Positions 21,428 through 33,353 of a stretch of DNA of 36,258 nucleotides are shown one piece after another. This DNA comes from Actinidia chinensis (Eukaryota; Streptophyta; Magnoliopsida; Ericales; Actinidiaceae). The DNA lies in contig VIGQ01001489.1 of assembly GCA_009663005.1 (NCBI GenBank), positions 15,001 to 51,258 on the forward strand. Reading direction: 5' to 3'. Within the stretch, counting starts at the first letter, position 1, and every line of letters starts with the position of its first letter. The notes under the pieces were generated by a model. That model made no database searches. It had not been told where the DNA came from and worked only from the letters and a program-made list of their open reading frames with translations. A program made the translations under genes and the position numbers.

Positions 21428-24400
21428 GTAGGTTTTTTCTTTATGCAAGTCTCCCTTTTAGCTAGTTAATATAAGCACCAAGGAACTTGACTAGGGAAGA
21501 TTTTGATTACACCACAAACTCAGCATCTCATTCGGGTTTTGGGGCTTCGATTTCAGGTCAAGTTACTAGGTCAGCATCTCAATTTAGTAGTGACCGGCTG
21601 AAGAGGTTGGGAGTGTTGGCTCGGTTACACTTATCGAGAGAGAGAGAGAGAGCCCCGAGAGGGAGTTGACATGGAGACTAATAAGCTAACCTCCCTTAAC
21701 TTCTTAGAAGAGACGAATTCCTTCATGGACGTATGTCCTTTGATTTTAAAGAGGTAATGGACATCCATACTTCTGGAATTTGTCCTCTCTATCACTTTTC
21801 TGATGCAGTCTCTCGCCTCCTTTATCTGTGGTTTTCTGGATGATTGATTGATCTGTAAAATGGAGTTGCAATCTCAGGAATGGGAACTCTAGTCTTTTTT
21901 TTTTCTTTTTAAAAGTTAGTCTAGTGGAAAGTGAATAAATCATGTGATCTTCTTATGTTTTGGTTACATTTTCTTTTTCAAGATGATATATCATTGGGGC
22001 TACATCACCGTAATAGTGAACAATGAAATGGATTTTGGATTCATGTTGTAAAATCGTGTTACAGTGCCAGCCCCGCTAGTTATGGCTCATCTTTTTCTGT
22101 ACTGGTGCATTAAAGCTGGTCACTTAATTCGGGCCTCCTGAAAAGTACTCATGTGACTTCAACTGTTAATATCAAGACTGCTTCTGCTCCACTACCGACA
22201 GGTGAGAATTAAATCGATTAGATGACAAAACCGAAGTCGCTGACGTGCATATCAAGTTGAATCCTTGCTAGTATGAGTTTGTTTAAACAGGTAAGATATT
22301 CTCATCGGTAAATTTGTTTTGCTTGCTTGAGTTTGTTGCAGTTCCATTGCCATAAAACACACACGCTCTTCAGGGTTGGTGGAATACATGCCTCTTTTGA
22401 AGTGATTGTATTACTGATATGGATTGATTTGATCAAACAATCAACAGCCATGCAACAAGAGGAGGATTTGATTAGATGTTGTAGGTCACAAGATCACCAT
22501 GATTTTGTAGGCCATTCCCCCCCCCCCCCCCCCATATTATTTGTGTACCTGTAAAGAGGTTTCCAACATGAATTGCAAAATGTTATCTTTCCCGCTTTGG
22601 GCGCTCTGCCCTATTTTGTATTTCATTCATGTGCATAGCCCAAACACACACTCTTAATCTGTCCCAATGACTGGTTAGGTCAGTAAGGGCCACATGAAAA
22701 ATTGGTGACCTACTGATGATCTCCCTATCTTCCTCTCTCTCTCTGCTCTCTCTCAAAACCACACACATGCACAGAGGTATACTTTGGTGTGTTGAGATAC
22801 AATCAGAGATAAGGCCTAACTCACATGGATTACGGATAGTGATGTCCGACTGTTTTGTTTTGGGGAAGTTTTGTGGGAGGGTCATGCTGTGTCAATCATC
22901 ATATTGTGAACTGTAATTTGTAAATGAAGAGAGGGAGAGCGAGGGAGCATGCTTCATTACATTATATCAGTAGCTGTGATGTTTTGTGATGACTATTTTC
23001 TCAATGTGGGAACAATATAATTGATCCATCCCCTTTATGTAGTTCAGTGGTTCAATGTTTTTTGGTTTGCTAATATTACTGCGGATCAATTTTGTTTTCC
23101 AAATCGGTTAGACCTCGAAGCCCTTTGTGTGGCCATTGCAATTAAGATTTTTGCAATTGCTTTTCTTTTTAAAAAGATTATTTTATTATGTTGTATTTAC
23201 TATTTTCTCTACATGGTTCGCTGGTTTTTTCTTTGTCTAACCAGGTAGCAGTGACCTGAACGTTGTGTAGAAGTTTTTTTTCCAGGCCGATGGTTTGTAA
23301 TTTTATTTAGAGTAATGCTGGACAAACAATGAACTTTACTAATTTGTATCGACACTGAGTTGTTCTCTATATATCACTCTTACGTGTCAAGTTTGTTAGT
23401 TTTGTATAATCATTTTTTCCTTTGATTTATATTAGCTTTATTGGTATTAATGTCTCATTTATATTCTCACCATCGTTTGAATTTTAAACACCCCTAGTTT
23501 ATAATGGATCTTATAATTCCGAGCATGTGACATAGGATTGTTTTGATTTAATACAGGCCTTACTCTTTATGGCATGTGGATACTTTTTTTTTTCATTGTT
23601 TCAGCTTCCAGCCTTTCTTCAAACAACAATTGTACATAAAACAAAATGTTCATATCTAACAATTATTTGGGATGTGTAGATCGAATTGGTGGCAAAAGCT
23701 TCCCATTTTTCCTGATGGAAAGACAGAGACATACTGCCATAAAATACAAAAGAAGGGACAGGAATTGTAAGTAGCAAAAGGAGCCTTGATTCCTAGAGAG
23801 AGAAAGGGAGGATGAAATTACTGTGGGGCAACAGGCAATTGACCTCCTATGAAGGGCGACAACCTTCCATTTTGTAGCCACACCGCATATGGTCCAAACT
23901 CTGCAGTGCCCTTCCAAAGGATTATAAGTGTGTTTAAAATAAGTTTGTGTTTTCGTTTTTGTTTAATATCAAATCGTTAATATTGTCGAGATCTTTGAGT
24001 TGATTATCTATGGAAAAAAACGGATTGATGAACATCCGTAATTACATGATCTAAACATATTTGTTTTAAAAAAACACGAACGACAATTATATTTTTTTTA
24101 AGGGAGTGATTTCCTGCACTCCCAATTTTATTTCTGCCGTAGGTGCAAAAATTAACACCAATATGGTATTGATTTTTGCATGGGTGAGAAATTAACTTGT
24201 GGAGGCGAAAATTACTACCTTTTTTTAATATACTATAAGACTAATGTCCGTCTGTTCACTATGATTCTAAACGATTTGATTTTTTTTGTACGTATCAAAT
24301 ATTTAAGAATTTTATAAATTGAATGTTTAAATTATAAAAATGAACCAATAACAATCACGTAAAATGGCACTACGGACCCTAAATATGACCTCATAAGAAA

Positions 24401-24467
24401 GAAAACACAACCTCTGCGATTACATTGCTCTCATCTTTCGCATACCATCTCTCTCTCTTTCTTCTCC
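21428..24467. other. Possible further exons, then intergenic DNA
   Basis: 21428-22206 may hold more exons of the unidentified gene, as described in that entry. From 22207 to 24330 I see no recognisable gene on either strand; frames at 22583-22885 (minus) and 23663-23917 (minus) lack motifs. There is a C17 tract at 22517-22533 and short GA/CT runs near 21640 and 22735. 24380-24467 is CT-rich and is probably the 5' UTR of the kinase gene. Confidence 0.4.
22517..22533 (+). repeat. Poly-C tract (C17)
   Basis: Seventeen consecutive C in otherwise mixed sequence. With the C16 tract at 18481 it makes two unusually long C runs within about 4 kb. Lengths are uncertain. Confidence 0.9.
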
Positions 24468-27400
24468 ATGGCAACTAACCACCACTGCTACTCCGGCAAG
24501 GCCACCATTACACCACATCACCCACAACCACCCAACCACAGTTGTACATCCCCCACCACACAACCACCACATGCATGTTTCATCCGCTTCCACCCCTCGG
24601 TAATCATCGTACCCATCATCTAGTCCTTCATACTCTGCTCAATCTTCCTCATTGTGGCTAAGCTCCGACGCCTAAAGTCCGTAAAATGAGTGGCAGTAGC
24701 AAAAGCGACAGTGGCGCCAGCAGCAACAGCAATTGCATGTCATGCTCACAGCACCATCAACATCAATGCCAAGCCCAGGTACCAGCACGTTCCCAGTTTC
24801 ACACTCCTTTGACATCAATCTCTAGCATTTTTTATTGTATTTGGTGATTATACGTATGTTAAGTTATATCATTCCTAATTAACCTCGTGTTATGTTTGAA
24901 CGACCGTAGTCTTGAGTATTTTGGATTAATTTGATGTTACCCAAAAAACTTTTAGAAAATTGATTTGAATTTGGGCCTTTTTTTGTTATGATTTAATTCG
25001 AGTTTGAGATTACTGGGAGAAAGTGGGAGAATCAGATTCTTGCTTGTGATAGTAATGGGGAATTACAATTCCGTTTCCAACATCATTCATTGTTTGAAAT
25101 CACGAGACCTAAACATAATTGTATTTTTTGTAAGCCTTGTTTGAATCAAGGATTCGATGATTGAAAATAAAAAGAAAAGTAAAAAGTTAAGGATCCATGA
25201 TTCGATTTAATCTCATACTTTATTTTTTTTCCCTCCGCAAATCTCTCCTTAAATCCTTCGTCCAATCAGCTTAATAAAATCATCAAGATCCAAAATCACA
25301 TTCCTCATGGAATGGAAATCAGTTTGTGCTTATAGTACTAAAACTTTTGTGTATTCCCAATTTACCCCTTACGAACTTCATTATGAATACATAAATTGGG
25401 CATAATTTTTGTTGGTATTTTGACCCTGTGGCAGATGTGAAGGGAGGGTGTCTATATTGAGGGACTTCCGCCAGAATTCCATTAGCAAAACTCAGAGGAT
25501 TTTCAAGTATCACCTACAAGGAGCTTGATTGGCCACAAATGGTTTTAGTGAGGCAAATGTGATAGGAAATGGTGTGTTTGGTGTAGTTTACTCGAGGCCT
25601 CTTAAGAGTGGCCTGTGGCTGCTACAATAAATTGCCCAGAGAAGGAAGGCAAGGGGGAGGGCATTTAGGGTAGAGGTAGTTGATTTTCATTTATACTATT
25701 GCATATTTTGTTTTCCTTATCTGCCCTCTCCTTAAATTTTGCAGTATTGCGACATCTCCTGATTGGATTAAGAAAGTTTTGAGAATGCAAAATGAATCAC
25801 TAATTCATTTGGTTAAGTGAAATTCAAGTGTGAATATGAACTATTTATTTTGAATTCTGAGAATTTTTCTAATCAAATTCTAAGATATAGGGTTTCGTCT
25901 AAATTCTAGTGATTTTTGTGGGGGGATTTTCTTGTATTTTCCCTTCGTCTCCTGTTTGAATAGTTCCGTATCACACGATTGGAGCTAGGAGATTAAATTG
26001 GATACTTTGTTGACACTGAGGGTTTGGAAAAGGGGCTAAAACAATGGCTAGAGTTTTTTAATGAATAGATCTTCCTATATAAAGTCTCTCTCATCCCCGG
26101 TTTTAAGTCTCTCTCGACCACACGATCAGAGTACGAAAAGACTCGCAGCATAGTGTGACTTAATCTCTTCTCTTTCATTGCACACAGGACCCCACCAACT
26201 GCAAAAGTCCTCTGCCTCCTCTGCCTTAGGCATGATCTCCCTAATTACCTATGAATTCAGACAGAAGAAATGACAGAAATGTTGATTAATCTCTCTCTCT
26301 CTCTCTCTCTCTCCTTCAAAACACACACATGTCTGTTTCCTTGATCTTCTCTGCATATCATGCAAACCCTTGAGGAATTAATGGAAAATCCATCCTTCCA
26401 CTGGTTGTGCAATTCAAAATCAAAACAAACCCATAATTTTCTTTTTTTGTGGTGTTTTGTTGGGCAGGTGGATTTACTCAGCCGGTTACCACTCTCCCTA
26501 CCTAGTGGAGCTTGCTTGGCTACTGCGCAGACCCACACCACGGCTCCTAATATTCGAATGCATGCCCAATGGCACCCTCCACCACCACCTCACCCACCCC
26601 ACCCCTCCCGCAAACCAACGCCGCCCCTAAAATGGGGGACCCGCCTTTGCATTAGCCCTCGACTGCGCCCGAGCCCTTGAGTTTCTCCACGAAGCACGGC
26701 CCTTCCATCCGTCACCCACCGTGACAAGTCCGGCAACATCCTCCTGGACCAGAATTCAGGCCAAGGTCTTGGGATTTTGGCCTGGCCAAAACGGGTAGGA
26801 CAAGAATCAATGGACAGTCTCCACGCGGGTGTTGGGGACCACGGGGGTACTTAGCCCCCCGAGTGCGTGCACTATCTTTGTCACTGCCCTCCCCCATAAA
26901 TTTCTCAACTTCACTCTCCAATGATTCACCACAAGTCCACGTGTAGCAGGCTGATCATTTTATCTTGAGCCATGGGACAGTTTGGCAAGCAGTCATGCCT
27001 TTGTACTTCAATAACTCTTCATGCGAAAAATCTTCTCAGTAAATCTGTTGACATGAGTTTCCAAAACAGAACCATAGAGTAAATTAAGCTGGATAGTAGA
27101 GAAATTTGTTAAGGACAATACATTTTGTACAATGCATAATCCCATATGTAGGGTTCACAAAATGTGAGTTTCACCACATGCGAGTATGCACTGTCCAATA
27201 TACTGCTTAAAATATTATTGCACTATCTTTTAGGAGCATTAGGTAACCATAAAGTAATAAGTCTCCAATTCTTGAAATGTAGGTATGCTTCACAGGAAAA
27301 TCACCACAAAATCAGATGTGTACAGCTAGGAGTGGTTCTTCTAGCGGAGGCTCTTAACGGGGGCGTGTGCCGGTCGGATACCAAGCGGCGCCTCCCGGAG

Positions 27401-28063
27401 ACGAAACATGTCCGTCTCTTGGGTAGTAAACACAAGTTCATCGCCTAATCTAATGCTATGTTCAGATCTTGGATTGGTGAAGGAATTTTGCGAGGAGAAA
27501 AGAAAAAAGTAAATAGTTCGGAATAAAAAAAATTACCTTCCAAATCCGTTTCCTTTTCTTTTCCCCTCTCTTTCTCTACAAATCCAATTAAATGTAGTAT
27601 CCTTGATTGCTCTCAACACTAAATATAATTTTGCACACGAAAATGATCTTTTATAACAACTTGCAAACCCATGCCCCAGCGCTAAAAAAAAACCTAACCA
27701 AATGTCGAAACTGTCCTCTGCTCCTAGGCACTAACTAAAGTGAAAACTTTAACCTTTTTTAGGCTCTCCAAGGTAACTAACAGAGAAAAAGTAGTGGAAA
27801 TGAGGATCCATTGTACAAGGCCAGTATTCCATAAAGGACCTAATCCAGGTCAGTTTTGCAAATCTATCTATCTGTCAATCATTAACATTTTTGGAAATGA
27901 TACTAAAAACTGGATGTTTTTCACAGGTAGCTGCTATTGGAGCCATGTGATGTTGCAAGCAGAAGCAGACTACCGCCCTCGATGCAGACGTTGTGCAGTC
28001 GTTAATTCCTCTGGTAAGAATCTGTATTCGATATGTCCTCCCCCCCCAATTCTTGAGATTTAG
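24468..28063 (+). CDS. Membrane-anchored receptor-like Ser/Thr kinase, six exons, frames broken
   Basis: The product should be a short N-terminal region, one membrane span and a cytoplasmic kinase of the RLK/Pelle family. Exon 1 (24468-24778, in CTCCATGGC context) has a Pro/Thr/His-rich start, a hydrophobic span near SVIIVPII and a basic stop-transfer KLRRLKS. Exon 2 (25435-25675) has DVKGGCLY, PLAKLRGF, TYKEL, the G-loop GNGVFGVVY (25563-25590) and an Ala-Ala-x-Lys region. Exon 3 (26468-26862) has DLLSRL, RLLIFE, MPNGTLHHHL, HRD (26717-26725), NILLDQN, DFGLAK (26773-26787), STRVLGTTG and a YLAPE equivalent. Exon 4 (27283-27422) has a KSDVYSYGVVLLE equivalent. Exon 5 (27763-27848) has RLTNREKVVEM in shifted form. 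Exon 6 (27927-about 28063) has VAAIGAM and AEADYRP. All five introns have GT..AG edges. Phase fits at most joins; exon 3 ends in the middle of the Glu codon that exon 4 completes. Indels break the frame within most exons and one TGA falls in exon 2, so this is a real gene with sequence errors or a young pseudogene. The 3' end is uncertain by some tens of bases. Confidence 0.92.
26290..26313 (+). repeat. (TC)n microsatellite in intron 2 of the kinase gene
   Basis: About 11 to 12 TC dinucleotides in the long second intron, upstream of the exon 3 acceptor (GGGCAG at 26462-26467). Likely length-polymorphic. Confidence 0.9.
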
Positions 28064-29894
28064 TCGGACTGTAAGTCCCAAGTCTTAGGGGGTTGTTTTT
28101 TCGAAACTAAAAAATGAGTCCTAATGGGTCATATGACTCATTATGAGACCAACTCACAATGGAATATTTTTGGAAGGTCCCCACGAATATGGTTCTTGTC
28201 CCTTTGGCCATATTACAATCCGGTGGGGCCAATTTTATGTTTCTCTTTTGGTATTTCTTTCTTTGCACACCAAGAGCCATGTGGTGCCTTGAATGAAAAA
28301 TTCTGGCCGTGCTATCGATTATTACAGCATTACAAACACAATGGGCAGCCAAAAATGTACCCCTGTATTTGAGAAACGTATACATACCCACAAGCTCCTG
28401 CAAATAATATGATTGAAACAAGTTCTGTAATTTGCTTTTGTAACCCAATCTTGAATTAGTGCAAGGCTTAATTTCTTCAAGTTGGAAAATCTCTGTATTG
28501 AAGCTTACGGAAACTTCACACGTAAGGGCTGTATACGTGACATGGGAACGATAGATTCGACTTCCCCCCGACCACCTATCTTCCACCTTTTAGCCCTACT
28601 TATATATCAATGTGGGACTTAGAACACGCTCGCACTAGTGGGGGGTCATACAGATTAGTTTTGCACTCAGGTTTTTGCCACGGTAAGTTGTTTTCATCTT
28701 AGTAGTGGAAACGTGATTCGGAACTGAGATGGGACTGCAGAGCTAGATACTTCAATTGTGTTCATATATACAAGAGTTTGAAGGAAAACAACTGAGGCAG
28801 AATCTGGCAATAACCACAGTGAATGTCAGAAGAAATTCACTCATCCTGAAGTAAGATAGTATGCTTGAACAAGCTAGTTTTCGAAGTATCAGGAGAAATT
28901 CTTGTGATTCCCGAATTTGCAAACAAGAAATGTTTTCCAATCAAAAACGGATAATTTAAATTTACTTAGTTATGCGAATGCAAAAAAAAACAAAAGATTA
29001 AGTGAATCTTGAATTATTTATTTTTAATCAAGAAACTTTTTTTTGTTCCAAATTCGAAAACGTAGCACCATATCAAGAACAAAAAAGGTCATCATATTGC
29101 AATAGTTTAGGTGATGTTAGATTTCTATCACATTTATTTATGTACAAACCAGAAGTTTTTTTAGCAGAAAAGTTGATCAAGTAAAACTAGGCACTCAAAA
29201 GATGGACTGCTCCACCAATATTGAATATTTGACATATTGCAAAATTATGCTTTCACTCTCAATAGTCCCTTGTCTTATATCTAGGTTTCACCATAGTTAA
29301 ATCTCACATCTATCTCATCCATATGCCAAATCACTCGCTGATGTGATGCAGCTCTAGTTTTATGGATGTAAAGATTGTGTGATTGGCGATAGATTTGTGG
29401 CACGTTGTCTTTAATGTAAGTGGAGAGTTCAGGAATCAAACACAAGCATTTGACGACGCTTTATCAAGCATTGTAATGCATTGGAATTATTCGAAAAGGT
29501 TTTCAAGCATATTATGCCAAGCTAGATGATTAAGAGAGACTTGTATGATTCAGAAAAGATTTTCACCTACAATTTTAAGCTTGGATTTGGACTATCTTAG
29601 GAGAATCTATTTAGCCCAATATTATTATAGACAAAAAAAAAAAAAAAAAAAATTTGTATCTCCTGGATTGTCTTCTTTCCAAAGCATTAAAAATCAGATC
29701 AAAGAATATCGGAGTAGAAAGTTAGTAGAAAGTTATGGCCAAAATACGGAGAGGTGACAGACCTCGTGGGATCGTCGTGGGACCTCGCGGGGAATGCTGA
29801 GAGCTTGTTTTTTGATACAGACTTCGGGGAGTTCGAGATAGTACCCATGGACACGAAAACTTGCAAAGTCGAATTTTGCATTTTTAAGGTTTCG
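28064..29894. other. Intergenic DNA; 3' flank of the kinase gene, then AT-rich
   Basis: 28064-28560 carries open frames on both strands, the longest 159 codons on the minus strand (28107-28586), but none has a recognisable domain. It may be 3' UTR or an old transposon. A20 lies at 29633-29652. A 60-codon plus frame at 29002-29184 is open but motif-free. No RNA gene was found. Confidence 0.5.
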
Positions 29895-30193
29895 GACTGA
29901 TTATAAAAGGTCTACACACTTCCAAACACGTTAAGAGAGCCGCCGTATCACAACCAGAGAAACACTATTCTCTATCTTTTCCAGACCGCTCTGAAAACAG
30001 ATCCGTGCATTGGATCTTCTTCTTTCATATGACGAAGAAGAAACCGAAATTCTTGAAGGAGTTCAATGTGTGAATCCGTTCTAAGGGAATCTTAACGGTG
30101 AGCCAAAATCCTTGAAGGAGTTCAAGGTATAAATCCGTTCTAAGGGGATCTGAACAGTGATCAAGTTACAGTGAACGGGGAATTGTAGATACG

Positions 30194-30236
<43 letters not shown>

Positions 30237-30365
30237 GATTGTAAGAGTCTTGTAACCGTCTGACCTCGGAGTTTTTTTATTTTTTTTTTAGTGCATGATC
30301 TTTATCCGGAGGAGAGGGACAAGTGGTTTTTCTTCCATTCATGGGTTTCCACGGTAAAAATTATT
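29895..30365 (+). repeat. Possible copia LTR remnant (R-U5-like) with internal tandem repeat
   Basis: A TATA-like GATTATAAAAGG at 29899-29910 is followed by a roughly 400-base leader and then by GGTTTCCACGGTAAAAATT near 30345-30363. That string is like the GTTTCCACGTAAAAAT words common in the U5 part of plant copia LTRs. No primer-binding site or clear TG..CA edges are visible, so this could be a decayed solo LTR. A gene leader is possible but less likely. Confidence 0.4.
30046..30162 (+). repeat. Tandem repeat, two units of about 59 bp
   Basis: Units 30046-30103 and 30104-30162 share AAAT(T/C)CTTGAAGGAGTTCAA, AATCCGTTCTAAGGG and ATCT(T/G)AAC. They differ by about ten changes, so this is an old local duplication within the possible LTR. 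Confidence 0.85.
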
Positions 30366-31143
30366 GCGTTTCTTCTTGTGATTGATTTGTATTCGTTTTA
30401 TATCTGGATTGTTCCAATATGGCTCATAGTGTGATTATTTAATTAAAATTATACTTTTAGATCATCGGTTATCCATAGATTGCCTTAGGTTTTTTTCACA
30501 GCAGCCAATTTAACTTGGCTATTCTAGACTATGTATGTGTACGAATAAGAGTTAGGTGCCAGAAGAATAAAATACCTAACCATTGTTATATGTGTGGAGC
30601 TTAATAGTACTACTCATTAATCTATTTGGCTCGCAGTAATCTAACCCTAGTTATATATTAGAGTGTAGTGCATATCTGATATAACTTGTATTCTTAATCT
30701 GCATAGTGAAACAGCTATCGCATCTGTGAACATATCCCATATTGGATGAACAATTTATGTGTTCTTGTGCATGTTTGTTCTTGATTTTTATTTTGTTTTC
30801 TGCATTCGTATTCCCTAAAATCTGTGTTAGGATTTTGCAAATTCCTAACCCTCTATCTATAGTCCAATGACTTCCTAAAAATATGAACTCTCTAGGAGAA
30901 CAAAAAATACTAGAGAAATAAAAGGAAATCAATCCAACCCTTTTTTCCCCTTTTGATTAGTAAACCAACCCATCTTCCGTAACAATAACGAAGGAGAAAA
31001 AGGACTTCTTTTTCCGAAGTGAGAATGAAGATGAAGAACCAGATTATGCAGTGAAGAATATGCGAAGATGGGTTAGAGCAAGTGTGACAATGGTAAAGGA
31101 TCAACACTATCAAGTAACTGTTGCCCACTCTAGGGGAACTCAA
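30366..31143. other. Intergenic DNA without recognisable genes
   Basis: AT-rich sequence. Minus-strand frames at 30651-30932 and 30910-31143 contain no recognisable domain. Nothing else seen. Confidence 0.5.
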
Positions 31144-31290
31144 AGTTGTGTTTGTATCAAGGATTTAATAAGAAAAAATAAAATAGAAATAAAAAAGATA
31201 ATAATTTAATGGTTCCGAACAGTTAAATTATTAACTTTTTTATTTTTATTTTTATATTTTTTCGCCAAATCTTTGATCCAAATACAACCT
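31144..31290. mobile_element. Small TIR element (AGTTGTGTTTG ends)
   Basis: The left end AGTTGTGTTTGTATCAAGGATTT and the right end AAATCTTTGATCCAAATACAACCT are inverted with a few mismatches. The interior is A/T runs. It belongs to the same end-family as the elements starting at 31401 and 31607. The target duplication is not clear. Confidence 0.68.
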
Positions 31291-31400
31291 AAAGGTGCAA
31301 AAAGCTTGTATCTTTTGACAGAATGGTAAGAACTTGAAACCTAATGGCTATGTTTGGATAAAGATTTGGTGAGAGAGAAAAAAAAAAATTTAAAGTTTTG

Positions 31401-31760
31401 AGGTTGTGTTTGGATTAAAGTCAATAATAATTTTGCATCAAAGAATAAATTAACAAAAAGTAATTGAAAAATTAATAAACTTAAATTTACATTCGAAAAC
31501 ATTATTTGCATCTCCAAATGGGTTAGGTAGCCGCTAATGCACTATGACATTGTTTTACTATTGGTGGAGAGTTAAACAAGAGATCCCAAAATGTTACAAC
31601 CTTTAAAGTTGTGTTTGGATTAAAGAATTAGTGTGGAAAATAAACTAAAAATGACAGTTAATCCAATGGTTACATTTCTTTTCTATCATCAAATCCTTAA
31701 TCCAAACACAACCGAACCATGAGATCATCTGTCATTTTCATTTCCTTTTCCACACTAAAT
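31401..31760. mobile_element. Cluster of related TIR elements (GTTGTGTTTGGATTAA ends)
   Basis: GTTGTGTTTGGATTAAAG occurs at 31403 and again at 31608. The inverse CTTAATCCAAACACAACC lies near 31696-31713, and a shorter TTTTTAATCCAAATTAA near 31755. 31607-31713 makes a compact 107-base hairpin-like element. Its ends also carry TTAGTGTGGAAAA, whose inverse TTTTCCACACTAA is at about 31748, suggesting nested or dimeric copies. Confidence 0.65.
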
Positions 31761-32905
31761 TTTTAATCCAAATTAATACGACCTTAAATTAGGTTTTTCT
31801 AAGAGAGTCTGTTGGAGCTTGTTTCAAGTTTTGGCTTTCTAAGAAGCTCAAAAAGATTTGAAAAGGATGTGAACTAGACTGCTAAAGTCTGGTTGTTATG
31901 TTTTAGCCTCTCACCAAAGAGGGGTGAAACTTATATATCACTTGCCACTATTATTTGGCTACTTCAATGTGTAGCTTATTTAAAACGTTGTAAATATACA
32001 ACGGGCCATTCACATATAAGAAAAGTTTCGAAGCTAACTCTTGTATTACATTATATGTGAAACAGGATTGGAAACTAGAAATATAGGCTTTGTGAGGGTT
32101 TTAATAAATTCATCACCAATCGCTTGTAAGGCTATAAACTCAGTTTTTTGAATAATTCTTCCTTCTGAACAACTCATACCAAGGTATTAAGACAATTTTT
32201 AGAGTTGAGAAATTAGGTATAAGATCAAGGTTTCCTCCGTTAGATGAGATGTACATTTTTTTTACATTGTAGATTGATTCAAACCGTTCATCTTTAAGCC
32301 TACACTAAAAAGTTATTCATGCAAAAAAAATTAAAAATATCACATTATTTTGATATAATACAATGAACATTTAAGTTTATAATCATATATCGCGTTCATA
32401 TTATAACACAAATATGAGTGATTTCTTGTACTTATAGTCCTATAGAATATTCAAATAAAATTGATTTGATGACATTTTATACCCGTCCGGTTCTCTTTCC
32501 TAAAGAGCGAGCCATTTGCATTTGCCACGAGTTGAACCTTTGACTCTACATATCCATGGCATTAACTGCTAACACCACTAAGACTTGTTTTTATCTATTA
32601 TTGTATATTTTATATATATTATATATTTTAATATTTATATATCGTCTAATATTGAATGTTTTTTCTACTTTTTTCGTCGATGCCTTGTCCAACTTTTTAA
32701 TATTCAAAAGTGGTTTATGTAATACAAATAAATTTATTTTATATTTTTTTAATCTAGTAATGACATAATTTGGGTCACAGTTCGATTCATTTTTGACTCG
32801 ATAGTTGACCGTAACTCATCCACCGGATCTCTTTTTTGATTCCACTTTAAAAGGCCAATTTAATAATCAAAAACGGGTTTTTCCATACATATAGAAGCTT
32901 CACTA
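31761..32905. other. Intergenic DNA without recognisable genes
   Basis: AT-rich sequence. A block at 32487-32570 (GAGCGAGCC..GCCACGAGTTGAACC) has the look of an old repeat tail. It resembles the T-arm text of a tRNA gene but has no foldable cloverleaf that I can find. The frame at 32556-32768 is AT-driven. Confidence 0.45.
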
Positions 32906-33353
32906 CCTATACCTAGGATGGGCAATCAACGGGAACGGGTTCGGGACGAGTTCGTCCAAATCGACCTTGCCCGCCGATTAGAAAACACCCTCCCCCAACC
33001 CCCCGTCCCAAACCCGTTACGGGTTGGGACTCAAAATCCCTATACCCTCCCCGCCCGCTTTTTAATTTTTTTTAATATAATTATATATTTTTTTTTATAC
33101 GTTATAAAAAACTATATAATTATATATTATAATATTTATGGTATATAACAAAAAGATAATTTTGCAATTTAAAGTTAATTGGGGCGGATTCGGGAGCGGA
33201 GGTGTTTCAACCCGAACCCACCGACCCGACCGGTTTATTGTTTCTCCGTACCCCCGCCCTGAACCCGATTATTCTTATGCCAAAACCCCCCTATTAAGTT
33301 TGATCGGGGCCCCCCCCGATTATTTCGGGGTAATTGCCATCCCTACTATAACC
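32906..33353. mobile_element. hAT-type MITE with TAGGGATGGCAAT-like ends and 8-bp target duplication
   Basis: The element spans 32914-33345: left end TAGGATGGGCAATC, right end TAATTGCCATCCCTA. The flanks are CCTATACC (32906-32913) and CTATAACC (33346-33353), the same 8-bp word apart from one shifted base. An 8-bp duplication is the mark of hAT elements. Both arms are GC-rich, full of GGGTTCGGG / CCCGAACCC words, and surround an AT-rich centre (33060-33170). The arms read openly in places (32918-33148 and 33138-33359), but this is the element's composition and not a gene. Confidence 0.82.

Noticed and set aside
28107..28586. Minus-strand open frame of 159 codons
   Set aside because: Downstream of the kinase gene, no recognisable domain, odd composition and an overlapping plus-strand frame of similar quality. 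Probably chance or an old repeat.
32487..32570. Possible tRNA gene or tRNA-derived SINE
   Set aside because: GAGTTGAACC resembles a T-arm, but I could not form acceptor and anticodon stems around it.
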